A DNA stretch of 40,247 nt from Nitratireductor aquibiodomus NL21 = JCM 21793. Its GTDB lineage: Bacteria > Pseudomonadota > Alphaproteobacteria > Rhizobiales > Rhizobiaceae. Below the pieces are notes generated by a model. It had not been told where the DNA came from. It saw only the letters and a list, made by a program, of their open reading frames with translations, and made no database searches. Shown in pieces: positions 18,009 through 26,631 of the stretch. Where the stretch lies: the NCBI RefSeq assembly GCF_000615975.1, contig NZ_BAMP01000034.1:1-40247 (forward strand). The letters run 5' to 3'. The stretch's first letter is position 1. Each line of letters opens with the position of its first letter. A program made the position numbers and the translations under genes.

Positions 18009-19168
18009 TTAGAGGGAGGAATACACCGCATCGCCGCCAATCCACGTCGAAACGACCCCCAGATCGTCATCGAGCACGACAAAGTCGGCGTCCATGCCCG
18101 CCTCCAGACGCCCCTTGGCGTGATCCAGCCCGATGGCCTGTGCAGGATAGAGGCTCACCATGCGAAAAGCTTCGTCCAGTGACAGGCCGACGTTACGGTA
18201 GAGATAAGACACGGTGGAGATCATATCGATATCCGCACCGGCCAGAGTTCCATCCTCCAGCGTCAGGCGCCCGTTCTCCCGCTTGATGGTCCGCCCGTTC
18301 AACTCGAACGACTTTATGTCCGTTCCGATGGTCGACATGGCATCCGTTACGGCAAAAATGCGCGCCGGGCCGTTCTTGGCCCGCAATGCAACGCCAATCG
18401 CCACCGGATCGACATGAACACCGTCGGCAATAATACCACCCAGAGCTTTCCGCTTTCTAGCGCCGCCCCAACGACACCCGGTTCACGATGTCCCAGCGGG
18501 CTCATCGCATTAAAAAGGTGCGTAACAAGCGACGCACCTGCCTGCGCATAGGCGAGCGCGGTACGGCAGGTCGTGTTCGTATGACCAAGGCTGACCTTCA
18601 CCCCACCATCAACGAGCGCCCGCACCTGATCGACCGTCACGTTTTCCGGGGCAAGCGTCACCATCAACGCCGGAAGACCGTCACGCGCCTCAATCAGGGC
18701 GGCAAGGTCGGCGTCCTCCATCGGCCGGATCAGGGCCGGATCGTGTGCGCCCTTGCGCTCGATGGAAAGATGCGGTCCCTCAAGATGCAGGCCGAGAAAG
18801 CCAGGCACTCCCGCACGCGCAGCTTCCTGCCCGGCGGCAACCGAAGTCTCAGTCGATCCGCGCGTGTCGGTAATAAGAGTGGGCAAAAGACCGGTGGTGC
18901 CAAACATCGCGTGCGCCCGGCACATTTTCTCAAGACCCTCGACGCCACAGTCACCGTCGAACATCACACCGCCGCCGCCATTCACCTGAAGGTCTATAAA
19001 GCCCGGCACGATCATGGCCCCGCCCGCTTCGCGCACCGGAAGATCGCGAGCCATTTTTCCGCGCACTTCGAGCCCGGCGATCTTTCCGTTCTCAACAGTC
19101 AGTACATGGTCGTCCAGCCAGGTCTGACCGTCAAAAATACGCGCGCCGGCGAGGGCAAAAGAAGACAT
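18009..19168 (-). CDS. nagA: N-acetylglucosamine-6-phosphate deacetylase (frameshifted)
   Basis: NagA removes acetate from GlcNAc-6-phosphate to give glucosamine-6-phosphate. Visible marks are VPGFIDLQVNGGGGVMFD in the N-terminal part, GLHLEGPHLS with the metal-binding glutamate, SLGHTNTTCRTAL, VTHLFNAMSPLGHREPG with a metal histidine, and FAVTDAM with the catalytic aspartate. The frame shifts near 18441. Adding one G yields KLWGGIIADGVHVDPVAIGV, restoring the conserved DGVH segment and a 386-residue protein of normal size. It is the third gene of the leftward kinase-gntR-nagA unit. A glucosamine-6-phosphate deaminase is not found in the window. Confidence 0.9.
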
Positions 19169-19194
19169 GGTGCGTTCCGGTGTTTGAGAGTCTG

Positions 19195-19953
19195 TCAGCG
19201 TTCGGGAATTTTCAGTTCGGCAACGAAATCATAGGCATCACCGCGATAGACCGAGCGGGTGAATTCGATCACCCGCCCATTGGGCAGATAGGAAACACGT
19301 TCGATATAGAGAGCAGCCTCCCCGGTGGCGACCTTGAGGAGCGAAGCTTCACGCTCGTCCACATTGCGGGCCGAGATGCGCTGCGTGGCACGGCAGGGCC
19401 GGGCCGAACGCCTGTCGAGGGCATCGTAGAGAGAATCCGTCACCGAGGCCGGGTCGGGCAGGAAGCTGCCGATGATTGAAGCCCGCTCGATGGCCATGGG
19501 CACGTCGTCAGCAATGCGAAGGCGCTCAAGCCTCGAAACCGTATCCCCCACCGAAAGGCCCAGCACCATCATCTCGTCCGGTGACGGGGCAGCGACAATA
19601 CGCTCCAGCCATTCCGAACGCGAAGTGAGACCTCGTCGGGCCATATCCTCGGTGAACGAGGTCAGAAGTGACAGCGATTGCTCAACGCGCGAAACCGAAG
19701 GCGCCACGAACGTTCCCGAACCGTGACGGCGGATAAGCCGCCCCTGCTTTACAAGATCGTCCACCGCACGGCGCACGGTGACACGGCTTAGTTCTGTCAG
19801 TTCGGCAATGTCGCGCTCAGTCGGAAGGGCCTCCCCTTCACCCAGAACACCACCGGCAATTGCGTCTTCCAGCAGACGACGCAAGCGCAGATAGAGCGGC
19901 CCCGACCCCATGGCCGCGACCCGATCTGCGGTAAAGAGGCCCGGTGCGGTCAT
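19195..19953 (-). CDS. GntR/UTRA-family regulator of amino-sugar genes
   Basis: The 252-residue protein has a GntR winged helix (about 18-85: GPLYLRLRRLLEDAIAGGVL, ALPTERDIAELTELSRVTVR, RRHGSGTFV) and a UTRA ligand domain (about 100-245: ERLRIADDVPMAIERASI, ISARNVDEREASLL, YLPNGRVIEFTRSVYRGDAY). UTRA regulators next to nagA typically sense GlcNAc-6-phosphate or glucosamine-6-phosphate (NagR, DasR, NagQ). Its ATG overlaps the kinase stop, with AGGAG five bases before it. The 13-bp inverted elements in the divergent promoter region are the probable binding sites; that link is inferred. Confidence 0.9.
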   Translation of the reverse strand: MTAPGLFTADRVAAMGSGPLYLRLRRLLEDAIAGGVLGEGEALPTERDIAELTELSRVTVRRAVDDLVKQGRLIRRHGSGTFVAPSVSRVEQSLSLLTSFTEDMARRGLTSRSEWLERIVAAPSPDEMMVLGLSVGDTVSRLERLRIADDVPMAIERASIIGSFLPDPASVTDSLYDALDRRSARPCRATQRISARNVDEREASLLKVATGEAALYIERVSYLPNGRVIEFTRSVYRGDAYDFVAELKIPER

Positions 19954-20843
19954 CGTCGCTCCTCCCCCGCCATTTCATGCGCAAACGCGCGCAGCGCGAG
20001 CTGAACTGCGCCTGAAAGGGCATCTCCCTGCGGCTCTTTAAGAATCGCCCGGTGTCGCGGCGCAAGCCGCCTAGCATATTCCTGCGCCAGCCCACCAAGA
20101 AGGCAAAGCCTGTCACACCCCCTAAAAACCACAGCATCCAGCGCCATGGTGATGTCGCGCACGGCATCGAGCAGGATGTCCCTGGCGAGGAGATCGCCCT
20201 TGCTGTCGTGTTCGAAGATCAACGGCGCGAAGGCACCATAGTCTGCGGGCCGTGCGCTCTGCTGGGCAAATTCCACCATCGCCTCGGGATCATCGTCAAA
20301 CCGCGCCATGACCGCACGGCTTAGCGGCGTGTGCTCACGGATACCATCATGGGCGAGCAGGGTCTGCTGCAGCAATGTCCGGCCAATTACGGCGCCGCTC
20401 GCCTGATCGCCAATGGCAAATCCCCAGCCACCCACATTGCGCAGCGCACCGTTTGAACGCGCCACATACACCGAGCCGGTGCCGAGTATGGCCATCACGC
20501 CATCCTCGTCGCCCAGCGCACCCTGAAGCGCGATCAGACCGTCATGAACGAACCGGGTATCTGCGAAGGGGAGTGCTTTTGCGAGTTCCTGCTGGCGCTC
20601 GCCAACATTGATCCCCGCAAGGCCGAGAAAGGCGGGAATCTCCGACAACCTGTCGACATCAACTCCCGCATCCTTCAGGGCTTCGCCAGCGGCTGCAACA
20701 ATGTTTTTGCCGATTGCATCCGATGTGGTGAAGATGTTGGCGGAGCCGCGCTTGCCGCGCCCGACAACCCGGCCGTGACGGTCAGCCAACGCTGCCCTGC
20801 AGCTGGTTCCTCCACCATCTATGGCTATGACGTATTCGCTCAT
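19950..20843 (-). CDS. BadF/BadG-type N-acetylglucosamine kinase
   Basis: This 297-residue sugar kinase of the ASKHA fold opens with YVIAIDGGGTSCRAALADR (phosphate 1 loop), followed by AFLGLAGINVGERQ, VMAILGTGSVYVARSNG, NVGGWGFAIGDQASGA and LCLLGGLAQ. This is the eukaryotic-type GlcNAc kinase family that replaces NagK in many alphaproteobacteria. With NagA it makes glucosamine-6-phosphate from imported GlcNAc; glucosamine is the alternative substrate. The frame is open upstream, but ATG 20843 has a strong GGAGGAG site and the extra N-terminus would be a hydrophobic, non-family stretch. First gene of the leftward unit. Confidence 0.87.
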   Translation of the reverse strand: MSEYVIAIDGGGTSCRAALADRHGRVVGRGKRGSANIFTTSDAIGKNIVAAAGEALKDAGVDVDRLSEIPAFLGLAGINVGERQQELAKALPFADTRFVHDGLIALQGALGDEDGVMAILGTGSVYVARSNGALRNVGGWGFAIGDQASGAVIGRTLLQQTLLAHDGIREHTPLSRAVMARFDDDPEAMVEFAQQSARPADYGAFAPLIFEHDSKGDLLARDILLDAVRDITMALDAVVFRGCDRLCLLGGLAQEYARRLAPRHRAILKEPQGDALSGAVQLALRAFAHEMAGEERR

Positions 20844-20866
20844 GATTACTCCTCCAATCAATAATA

Positions 20867-20879
20867 CCAAAAAGATACC
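20867..20879 (-). promoter_or_regulatory. Candidate GntR operator, leftward copy
   Basis: CCAAAAAGATACC on the plus strand is the reverse complement of 21000-21012. With flanks it reads ATACC-N6-ATACC. On the minus strand it abuts a TATTAT that could be a -10 (20861-20866) for the kinase gene, although that box lies very near the ribosome site. Confidence 0.5.
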
Positions 20880-20990
20880 TCCAGGAAACAACAAAAAATC
20901 ATAAGCCCCAGAAATCAGCATAACCACCTGATTAAAAAACATAATTAGCACAGACTTCAGGAGCCCGTTCCGAAAGTGGCGGAATCAGGC

Positions 20991-21020
20991 TGGACAAATG
21001 GTATCTTTTTGGCCTTTAAT
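20991..21020 (+). promoter_or_regulatory. Promoter of the sugar ABC operon with an embedded operator copy
   Basis: TGGACA (20991-20996, five of six) and TTTAAT (21015-21020, five of six) are 18 bases apart. The spacer is almost filled by GGTATCTTTTTGG (21000-21012), the second copy of the element near the kinase start. A repressor bound there would block the promoter. Confidence 0.6.
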
Positions 21021-21245
21021 TTCCGCATTGGAGGAGGCAGAGGGGTCCGGGGAGCCGCGCGTACAAGGGACACGAAAGAACGTTCTCAGCCGCGCAGGGC
21101 AATCCGGAAACGCTGACAACGCTTCGTGGGGCTCACGAAACACACCGAATTACCTCCATGGGAAATTCAGCAGCGCCCCGGGGCGCGCTCCAGGCTTGCG
21201 CGTCAGGCCACGGAGACACCTCCCGGGCACAACAGGGAGAAGATC

Positions 21246-22502
21246 ATGATGAAATCCACCAGACTGGCATTGCTTGCCGCGACCATGCTGGGTGCAACCG
21301 GTATGGCGATGGCACAGGATGCCGAACTCACCATCGAAAGCTGGCGCAATGACGACCTGACGATCTGGCAGGAAAAGCTCATCCCGGCCTTCGAGGCCAA
21401 GCATCCGGGCATCAAGGTGACCTTCGCGCCAAGCGCTCCGACCGAGTACAATGCGGTTCTCAACTCCAAGCTCGATGCAGGCACGGCCGGCGACCTCATC
21501 ACCTGCCGCCCGTTCGACGCCTCGCTCAGCCTTTATGAAAAGGGCCATCTGACGGATCTCAAGGATCTCGAGAACATGTCGAACTTCTCCGACGTGGCAA
21601 AGGCCGCGTGGAGCACGGACGACGGTTCTGCGACGTTCTGCGTGCCCATGGCATCCGTGATCCACGGCTTCATCTACAATGCCGACGCCTTCGAAGAGCT
21701 CGGCATCGAGCCGCCGAAGACCAACGAGGAATTCTACGCGGTCCTCGAAAAGATCAAGGAAGACGGCACCTACATTCCCATGGCCATGGGCGCCAAGGAC
21801 CAGTGGGAAGCCGCCACAATGGGCTACACCAATATCGGCCCGAACTACTGGAAAGGCGAAGAAGGTCGTCTGGCGCTGATCAGCGGTGAGCAGAAACTCA
21901 CGGACGAGCAGTGGGTCAAGCCGCTCGGCGAGATCGCCAAATGGGCTCCGTATCTGGGCGATGGCTTTGAGGCACAGGCCTATCCCGACAGCCAGAACCT
22001 TTTCACGCTTGGCCGCGCCGCGATCTTCCCGGCCGGCTCCTGGGAAATCGCCATCTTCAACGACCAGGCGGACTTCAAGCTTGGCGCGTTCCCCCCGCCG
22101 GTGCAGAATGCAGGCGACGAATGCTACATTTCCGATCACACGGATATCGGCATCGGCATGAACGCCAAGACGGAGAATGCGGAAGCTGCCCGCACCTTCC
22201 TGAACTGGGTCGGCTCGGCCGAATTCGCTTCACTCTACGCCAACTCGCTGCCGGGTTTCTTCTCGCTTTCCAGCGAGACCGTCGAGATGGAAGACCCGCT
22301 TGCCAGGGAGTTCGTCTCCTGGCGTGAAAACTGCAAATCGACCATCCGTCCCGCGCACCAGATCCTCTCGCGTGGCACGCCGAACCTCTGGAACGAGATG
22401 TGGAATGTCTCGGCCAATGTCCTGCGCGGCGCACAGGCGCCAGAAGAAGGTGCAAAGCAGCTTCAGGACGGTCTGGCCGGCTGGTACGAGCCCCAGCAGT
22501 AA
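21246..22502 (+). CDS. Sugar ABC transporter substrate-binding protein
   Basis: This 418-residue periplasmic protein belongs to the family-1 sugar binders. A signal peptide is plain (MMKSTRLALLAATMLGATG, cleavage after AMA at about residue 23). The mature part starts AELTIESWRNDDLTIWQEKL and contains IPAFEAKHPGIKVTF, SVIHGFIYNADAFEELGI and FPAGSWEIAIFND, all typical of oligosaccharide binders. With nagA and the kinase across the divergent region, GlcNAc or chitooligosaccharides are the likely cargo. ATG 21246 has GGGAGAAG upstream; ATG 21249 is equally possible. The strong hairpin behind the gene may raise its mRNA level over the permease genes. Confidence 0.9.
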   Translation: MMKSTRLALLAATMLGATGMAMAQDAELTIESWRNDDLTIWQEKLIPAFEAKHPGIKVTFAPSAPTEYNAVLNSKLDAGTAGDLITCRPFDASLSLYEKGHLTDLKDLENMSNFSDVAKAAWSTDDGSATFCVPMASVIHGFIYNADAFEELGIEPPKTNEEFYAVLEKIKEDGTYIPMAMGAKDQWEAATMGYTNIGPNYWKGEEGRLALISGEQKLTDEQWVKPLGEIAKWAPYLGDGFEAQAYPDSQNLFTLGRAAIFPAGSWEIAIFNDQADFKLGAFPPPVQNAGDECYISDHTDIGIGMNAKTENAEAARTFLNWVGSAEFASLYANSLPGFFSLSSETVEMEDPLAREFVSWRENCKSTIRPAHQILSRGTPNLWNEMWNVSANVLRGAQAPEEGAKQLQDGLAGWYEPQQ

Positions 22503-22523
22503 ATCCTGATCCCTGAACAGGAA

Positions 22524-22552
22524 GCCGGGTCCGCCCCATGCGCGGGCCCGGC
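22524..22552 (+). terminator. Intercistronic hairpin after the binding-protein gene
   Basis: GCCGGGTCCGC (22524-22534) pairs with GCGGGCCCGGC (22542-22552) over 11 bases with one G-U pair and a seven-base loop. No T-run follows, and the permease gene begins 18 bases later. It is more likely an RNA-stabilising or partial-attenuation element than a full terminator. Confidence 0.65.
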
Positions 22553-22570
22553 ACCATAGAGAGACGCTCC

Positions 22571-23494
22571 ATGGCCCAAGCGACAAAGAAGCCCCGACGC
22601 TGGCATATTGCCGTGTTTCTGGCGCCCGCCGTGCTGATCTATACGGCGATCATGATCATTCCGCTTTTCAGCACGCTCCAGCTCGCCCTCTATAGCGAGG
22701 TGGAGAACAGCCAGGTCTTTGTCGGCCTTCAGAATTTCCGGGCCCTGTTCGGCGATCCGCAATGGTCGGACCAGTTCTGGAACGCGCTTAAGAACAACAC
22801 CTGGTTCTTCATCGTGCACATGATCGTGCAAAACCCGATCGGCATCCTTCTGGCTGCGCTGCTTTCGAGCCCGCGCTTACGCATGCGCTCCTTCTATCGC
22901 ACGGCCATCTTCATCCCGACGATCCTTTCCTTCGTCATCGCCGGTTTTGCGTGGAAGCTCATCCTGAGCCCATTATGGGGCGTGGCGCCCAACCTGCTTG
23001 ATCTCGTTGGCTTAAGAAGCCTGTTCCAGCCTTGGCTTGGCAAGGAAGCCTATGCATTGACCACGCTGGCGCTCATCTCGGTCTGGCAGTTCGTCGGCAT
23101 TCCTATGATGCTGATCTATGCTGCGCTTCTTTCCATTCCCGACGAGCTTCTCGAAGCCGCCGAGTGCGACGGCATCACCGGCATGTCGCAGTTCTGGAAG
23201 GTCAAGCTGCCACTGATCCTGCCCGCCATCGGCATTATCTCGATCCTCACCTTCGTCGGCAATTTCAACGCCTTCGACCTGATCTACGCCACGCAGGGCG
23301 CACTGGCGGGACCGGATTTCTCGACCGACATCCTGGGCACTTTCATGTTCCGCACCTTCTTCGGCTTCCAGCTTCAACTCGGTGATCCAAATCTGGGCGC
23401 GGCCATCGCGACAGCCATGTTCGCCATCATCCTCATCGGCGTGTCGATCTACCTCTTCGGCATCCAGCGGCGGCTGCGCCGCTACCAGTTCTGA
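22571..23494 (+). CDS. Sugar ABC transporter permease (MalF/UgpA type)
   Basis: The 307-residue inner-membrane protein has about six membrane segments, beginning with IAVFLAPAVLIYTAIMIIPL. The conserved EAA loop that contacts the ATPase reads EAAECDGITGMSQFWKVKLP. It ends IYLFGIQRRLRRYQF, typical of this permease family. I place the start at ATG 22571 (AQATKKPRRW...); an upstream in-frame ATG at 22538 would overlap the hairpin and add a non-family N-terminus. It pairs with the next gene to form the membrane channel. Confidence 0.9.
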   Translation: MAQATKKPRRWHIAVFLAPAVLIYTAIMIIPLFSTLQLALYSEVENSQVFVGLQNFRALFGDPQWSDQFWNALKNNTWFFIVHMIVQNPIGILLAALLSSPRLRMRSFYRTAIFIPTILSFVIAGFAWKLILSPLWGVAPNLLDLVGLRSLFQPWLGKEAYALTTLALISVWQFVGIPMMLIYAALLSIPDELLEAAECDGITGMSQFWKVKLPLILPAIGIISILTFVGNFNAFDLIYATQGALAGPDFSTDILGTFMFRTFFGFQLQLGDPNLGAAIATAMFAIILIGVSIYLFGIQRRLRRYQF

Positions 23495-23510
23495 GCCGGA
23501 GGCAGAAACC

Positions 23511-24349
23511 ATGAGCACAGCCAGACACTCCCCTGCCCGCTCCATCGCCGCCCATGCGGTGCTGGCCACCTACACGATCATCGCGCTCTTTCCGGTGTTC
23601 GTGATCGTCATCAATGCCTTCAAGTCGCGCAAGGCCATCTTCCGCACGCCGCTGGAGCTGCCCAATGCGGAAACCTTCAGCCTGGTCGGCTTCGAAACCG
23701 TTCTAAAGCAGGGCGATTTCCTGCTCTATTTCCAGAACAGCTTCGTGGTCACCGTCGTGTCGCTGTTCATGGTGCTGCTTTTCGGCGCCATGGCCGCCTT
23801 CGCGCTTGCCGAATACCGCTTCAAGGGCAATTCGCTGATGGGCCTTTACCTGGCGCTCGGCATCATGATCCCGATCCGGCTCGGCACCGTGGCGATCCTC
23901 CAGATGATGGCCGCTTCCGGCCTCGTCAACACGCTGACCTCGCTGATCCTCTCTACACGGCACAGGGTCTGCCGCTGGCCATATTCATCCTGTCGGAGTT
24001 CATGCGGCAGGTCTCCGATGACCTGAAAAACGCCGGTCGCATCGACGGGCTCAGCGAATACCGCATCTTCTTCCGCCTCGTCCTGCCGCTTGTGCGCCCG
24101 GCCATGGCCACCGTTGCTGTCTTCACGATGATCCCGATCTGGAACGATCTGTGGTTCCCGCTGATCCTGGCGCCTGCCGAAGAAACGAAAACCATAACGC
24201 TTGGCGCACAGGTCTTCATCGGCCAGTTCGTCACCAACTGGAACGCGGTTCTGGCAGCCCTGTCGCTCGCCATTCTGCCGGTGTTGATCCTCTATCTGAT
24301 CTTCTCGCGCCAGTTGATCCGCGGCATCACCTCGGGAGCCGTGAAATGA
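23511..24349 (+). CDS. Sugar ABC transporter permease (MalG/UgpE type; frameshifted)
   Basis: The second permease of the importer begins with STARHSPARSIAAHAVLAT, a first membrane helix, and NAFKSRKAIFRTPLELPN, the normal periplasmic loop. Later come LALGIMIPIRLGTVAILQMM, the EAA-type loop DDLKNAGRIDGLSEYRIFFR, and the end SRQLIRGITSGAVK. The frame shifts near 23952, after LTSLIL; one extra base gives an (L/V)YTAQGLPLAIFILSEFMRQ continuation and a 279-residue protein of normal size. The stop overlaps the start of the oxidoreductase gene. GGAGG stands before the ATG. Confidence 0.87.
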
Positions 24350-25409
24350 GTGCGCAGGAAAAACCCGTGCGGGCGCTGGTAGCAGGCCTCGGCAATATGG
24401 GCATGAGCCACGCCCTCGCCTATCACGCCAATCCCGGCTTCGAGATTGTCGGCCTCGTCTCGCGCTCAAAGCCGGAGCTTCCGGATGCGCTGAAAGACTA
24501 TCCGCATTACACGAGCTTCGAAGAGGCGTTGACCAAGACCAAACCGGACCTGGCCTCCATCAACACCTATTCGGACAGCCATGCCCCCTACTCCATCGCG
24601 GCGATGGAAGCCGGCGCCCACGTCTTCGTGGAAAAGCCGCTGGCGACCAATGTCGCCGATGCAAGGCGTGTGGTGGAAACGGCAGAAACCCATGGTCGCA
24701 AACTGGTGGTGGGCTACATCCTGCGCCACCATCCTCATGGGTGAAACTGATCGAGGAAGCGCGCGGGCTCGGCGGACCCTATGTGTTCCGGCTGAACCTG
24801 AACCAGCAGTCCTCCGGCCCAAGCTGGCACACGCACAAACAGCTCATGGAGACCACGCCGCCCATCGTCGATTGCGGTGTGCACTATGTGGACGTGATGT
24901 GCCAGATCACCGACGCGAAGCCGGTGAAAGTGCGCGGCATGGGCGTTCGGCTCTCAGACGAGATCGCTCCAGACATGTACAATTACGGGCATTTCCAGGT
25001 GATTTTCGAGGATGGCTCGGTCGGCTGGTATGAAGCCGGCTGGGGGCCGATGATGTCGGAGACCGCCTTCTTCGTGAAGGACATCGTGTCGCCGAAAGGC
25101 TGCGTCTCCATCGTCATGGACGAGGGCGCGAAATCCGACGACATCGACGCGCACACGCAGACCTCGCGCATCCGCATCCACAGGGCCGAAACCGACGACG
25201 AAGGCCGCTTTGCAAAAGAGGACACGCTCCTCTCCATGGAAGGCGAGCCGGGACATCAGGAGCTGTGCGACCGCGAACAGGCCTTCGTTCTCAAAGCCAT
25301 CCGCGAAGACATCGATCTCACACGGCACATGAACGATGCCGTGCAATCCCTCAACATCTGCCTCGCCGCCGACGAAAGCGTGCGAAGCGGCAAGGAAATA
25401 GAACTGTAG
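24346..25409 (+). CDS. Gfo/Idh/MocA-family oxidoreductase (frameshifted)
   Basis: The N-terminal Rossmann domain shows ALVAGLGNMGMSHALAYHAN and the family signature VFVEKPLATNVADARR, whose EKP lysine is catalytic. The C-terminal domain holds PIVDCGVHYVDVM, with the conserved Asp and His. These enzymes oxidise or reduce sugars and cyclitols with NAD(P). The frame shifts near 24734: RHHP is followed by a stop ten bases later, but one extra base gives RHHPSWVKLIEEARGLGG and a 354-residue product. It is embedded between permease and ATPase genes, so it probably acts on the imported sugar or a derivative; the exact reaction is unknown. Confidence 0.87.
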
Positions 25410-25418
25410 GACGAAACC

Positions 25419-26429
25419 GTGGGCTCACTCGCACTCAAGAACATCACCAAGTCGTTCGGCCAGGTCGACGTCATCAAGGGCGTGGATCTGGAGGTTCAGG
25501 ACGGCGAACTCGTCATCTTCGTCGGCCCGTCGGGCTGCGGCAAATCCACCCTTCTGCGCATCATCGCCGGCCTGGAAGACGCCAGTGGCGGCAGCATTGC
25601 CATCGACAGCGCCGATGTGAGCTCAACGCCCCCGTCCAGGCGGGGCATCGCCATGGTTTTCCAGACCTATGCGCTCTATCCGCATCTCACCGTGCGGGAC
25701 AATATGAGCCTTGGCCTGAAACAGGCAAAACATCCTGCCGCGCACATCGCCGAACGTGTCGATTTCGCCTCGAAGATGCTGTCGCTCGAGCCCTATCTCG
25801 ACCGCCGGCCGGCCGAACTCTCCGGCGGCCAGCGGCAGCGCGTCGCCATTGGCCGCGCGGTGGTGCGCAAGCCCAAGCTCTTCCTGTTCGACGAACCGCT
25901 CTCCAATCTGGATGCTGCGCTCCGTGTCAACACACGGCTGGAGATTGCGCGCCTTCACCGCGAACTGGGTGCAACCATGGTCTACGTCACCCACGACCAG
26001 ACCGAAGCCATGACGCTCGCTGACCGCATCGTGGTTCTGAACGGCGGCAGGATCGAGCAGGTCGGCACGCCCATGGAGCTTTACAACGACCCGGCCAATC
26101 TTTTCGTCGCCGGTTTCATCGGCTCGCCCCAGATGAACTTCATTGACGCCGGACTGCTCGGCCGCGAAGATGCAAAGACCATTGGCATCCGCCCGGAGCA
26201 CATCTCCATCGTGCCCGCCAACGGCGACATCAAGGGGCGCGTATCCCACATCGAGCATCTGGGCGCGGATACGAACCTCTATCTCGACTGCGGCGATGCG
26301 GGCCTTCTGTGCGCACGCCTGTTCGGCGAACACCAGTTTGAGATCGACAGCGAGCTGAACGCAAAGTTTGATGAAACCCGGGTCTTCCGGTTCGATGATC
26401 AGGGCAAGGCTATCCGCCGCACAGCCTGA
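25419..26429 (+). CDS. Sugar ABC transporter ATP-binding protein (UgpC/MalK type)
   Basis: The 336-residue ATPase powers the importer. It has the Walker A motif GPSGCGKST (36-44), the Q-loop FQTYALYP, the signature LSGGQRQRVAIGRA (134-147), Walker B FLFDEPLSNLD (155-165) and the switch histidine of VTHDQTEAMTL (H192). A C-terminal TOBE-like regulatory domain follows (about 240-336: TIGIRPEHISIVPANGDIKG). The start is a GTG at 25419 with AGGA seven bases upstream. It is the last gene of the binding-protein, permease, permease, oxidoreductase, ATPase series. ATPases of this kind may serve several sugar importers. Confidence 0.92.
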   Translation: MGSLALKNITKSFGQVDVIKGVDLEVQDGELVIFVGPSGCGKSTLLRIIAGLEDASGGSIAIDSADVSSTPPSRRGIAMVFQTYALYPHLTVRDNMSLGLKQAKHPAAHIAERVDFASKMLSLEPYLDRRPAELSGGQRQRVAIGRAVVRKPKLFLFDEPLSNLDAALRVNTRLEIARLHRELGATMVYVTHDQTEAMTLADRIVVLNGGRIEQVGTPMELYNDPANLFVAGFIGSPQMNFIDAGLLGREDAKTIGIRPEHISIVPANGDIKGRVSHIEHLGADTNLYLDCGDAGLLCARLFGEHQFEIDSELNAKFDETRVFRFDDQGKAIRRTA

Positions 26430-26451
26430 CACGCCTGATCGAGATTTCGGC

Positions 26452-26469
26452 CAGCGGCCCGGACCGCTG
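26452..26469 (+). terminator. Possible terminator of the sugar ABC operon
   Basis: CAGCGG-cccgga-CCGCTG forms a six-base stem about 23 bases behind the ATPase stop. No clear T-run follows directly, so this is a weak call. Confidence 0.3.
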
Positions 26470-26631
26470 CCTGAATGCAACATTGTGCCATTTTGTAACG
26501 GAATCATGTGACTTAAAGCTTCTCCTCGCCTGAAAACCTTGCATCGCAAGAAAAGCGCGCTTAGTCGATCGTTAACGGTACACACGGAAGCTGTACCGGA
26601 GACGGCGAGATGGACGAAGGGTGGCTCGGCA

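Larger units (their letters stand above)
20844..21245. promoter_or_regulatory. 402-bp divergent control region of the amino-sugar operons
   Basis: No gene is seen here. The region holds the kinase ribosome site, two inverted copies of CCAAAAAGATACC (20867-20879 and 21000-21012), a rightward promoter (20991-21020), and a leader of roughly 220 bases before the binding-protein gene. The leader contains the palindrome AGAACGTTCT (21077-21086) and the perfect 14-base palindrome GCGCCCCGGGGCGC (21174-21187). A short open frame from ATG 21158 runs into the gene out of frame and looks accidental. Confidence 0.6.

Noticed and set aside
21158..21352. Possible upstream open frame in the sugar ABC leader
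   Set aside because: It overlaps the binding-protein gene out of frame and its composition matches the shadow frames elsewhere.
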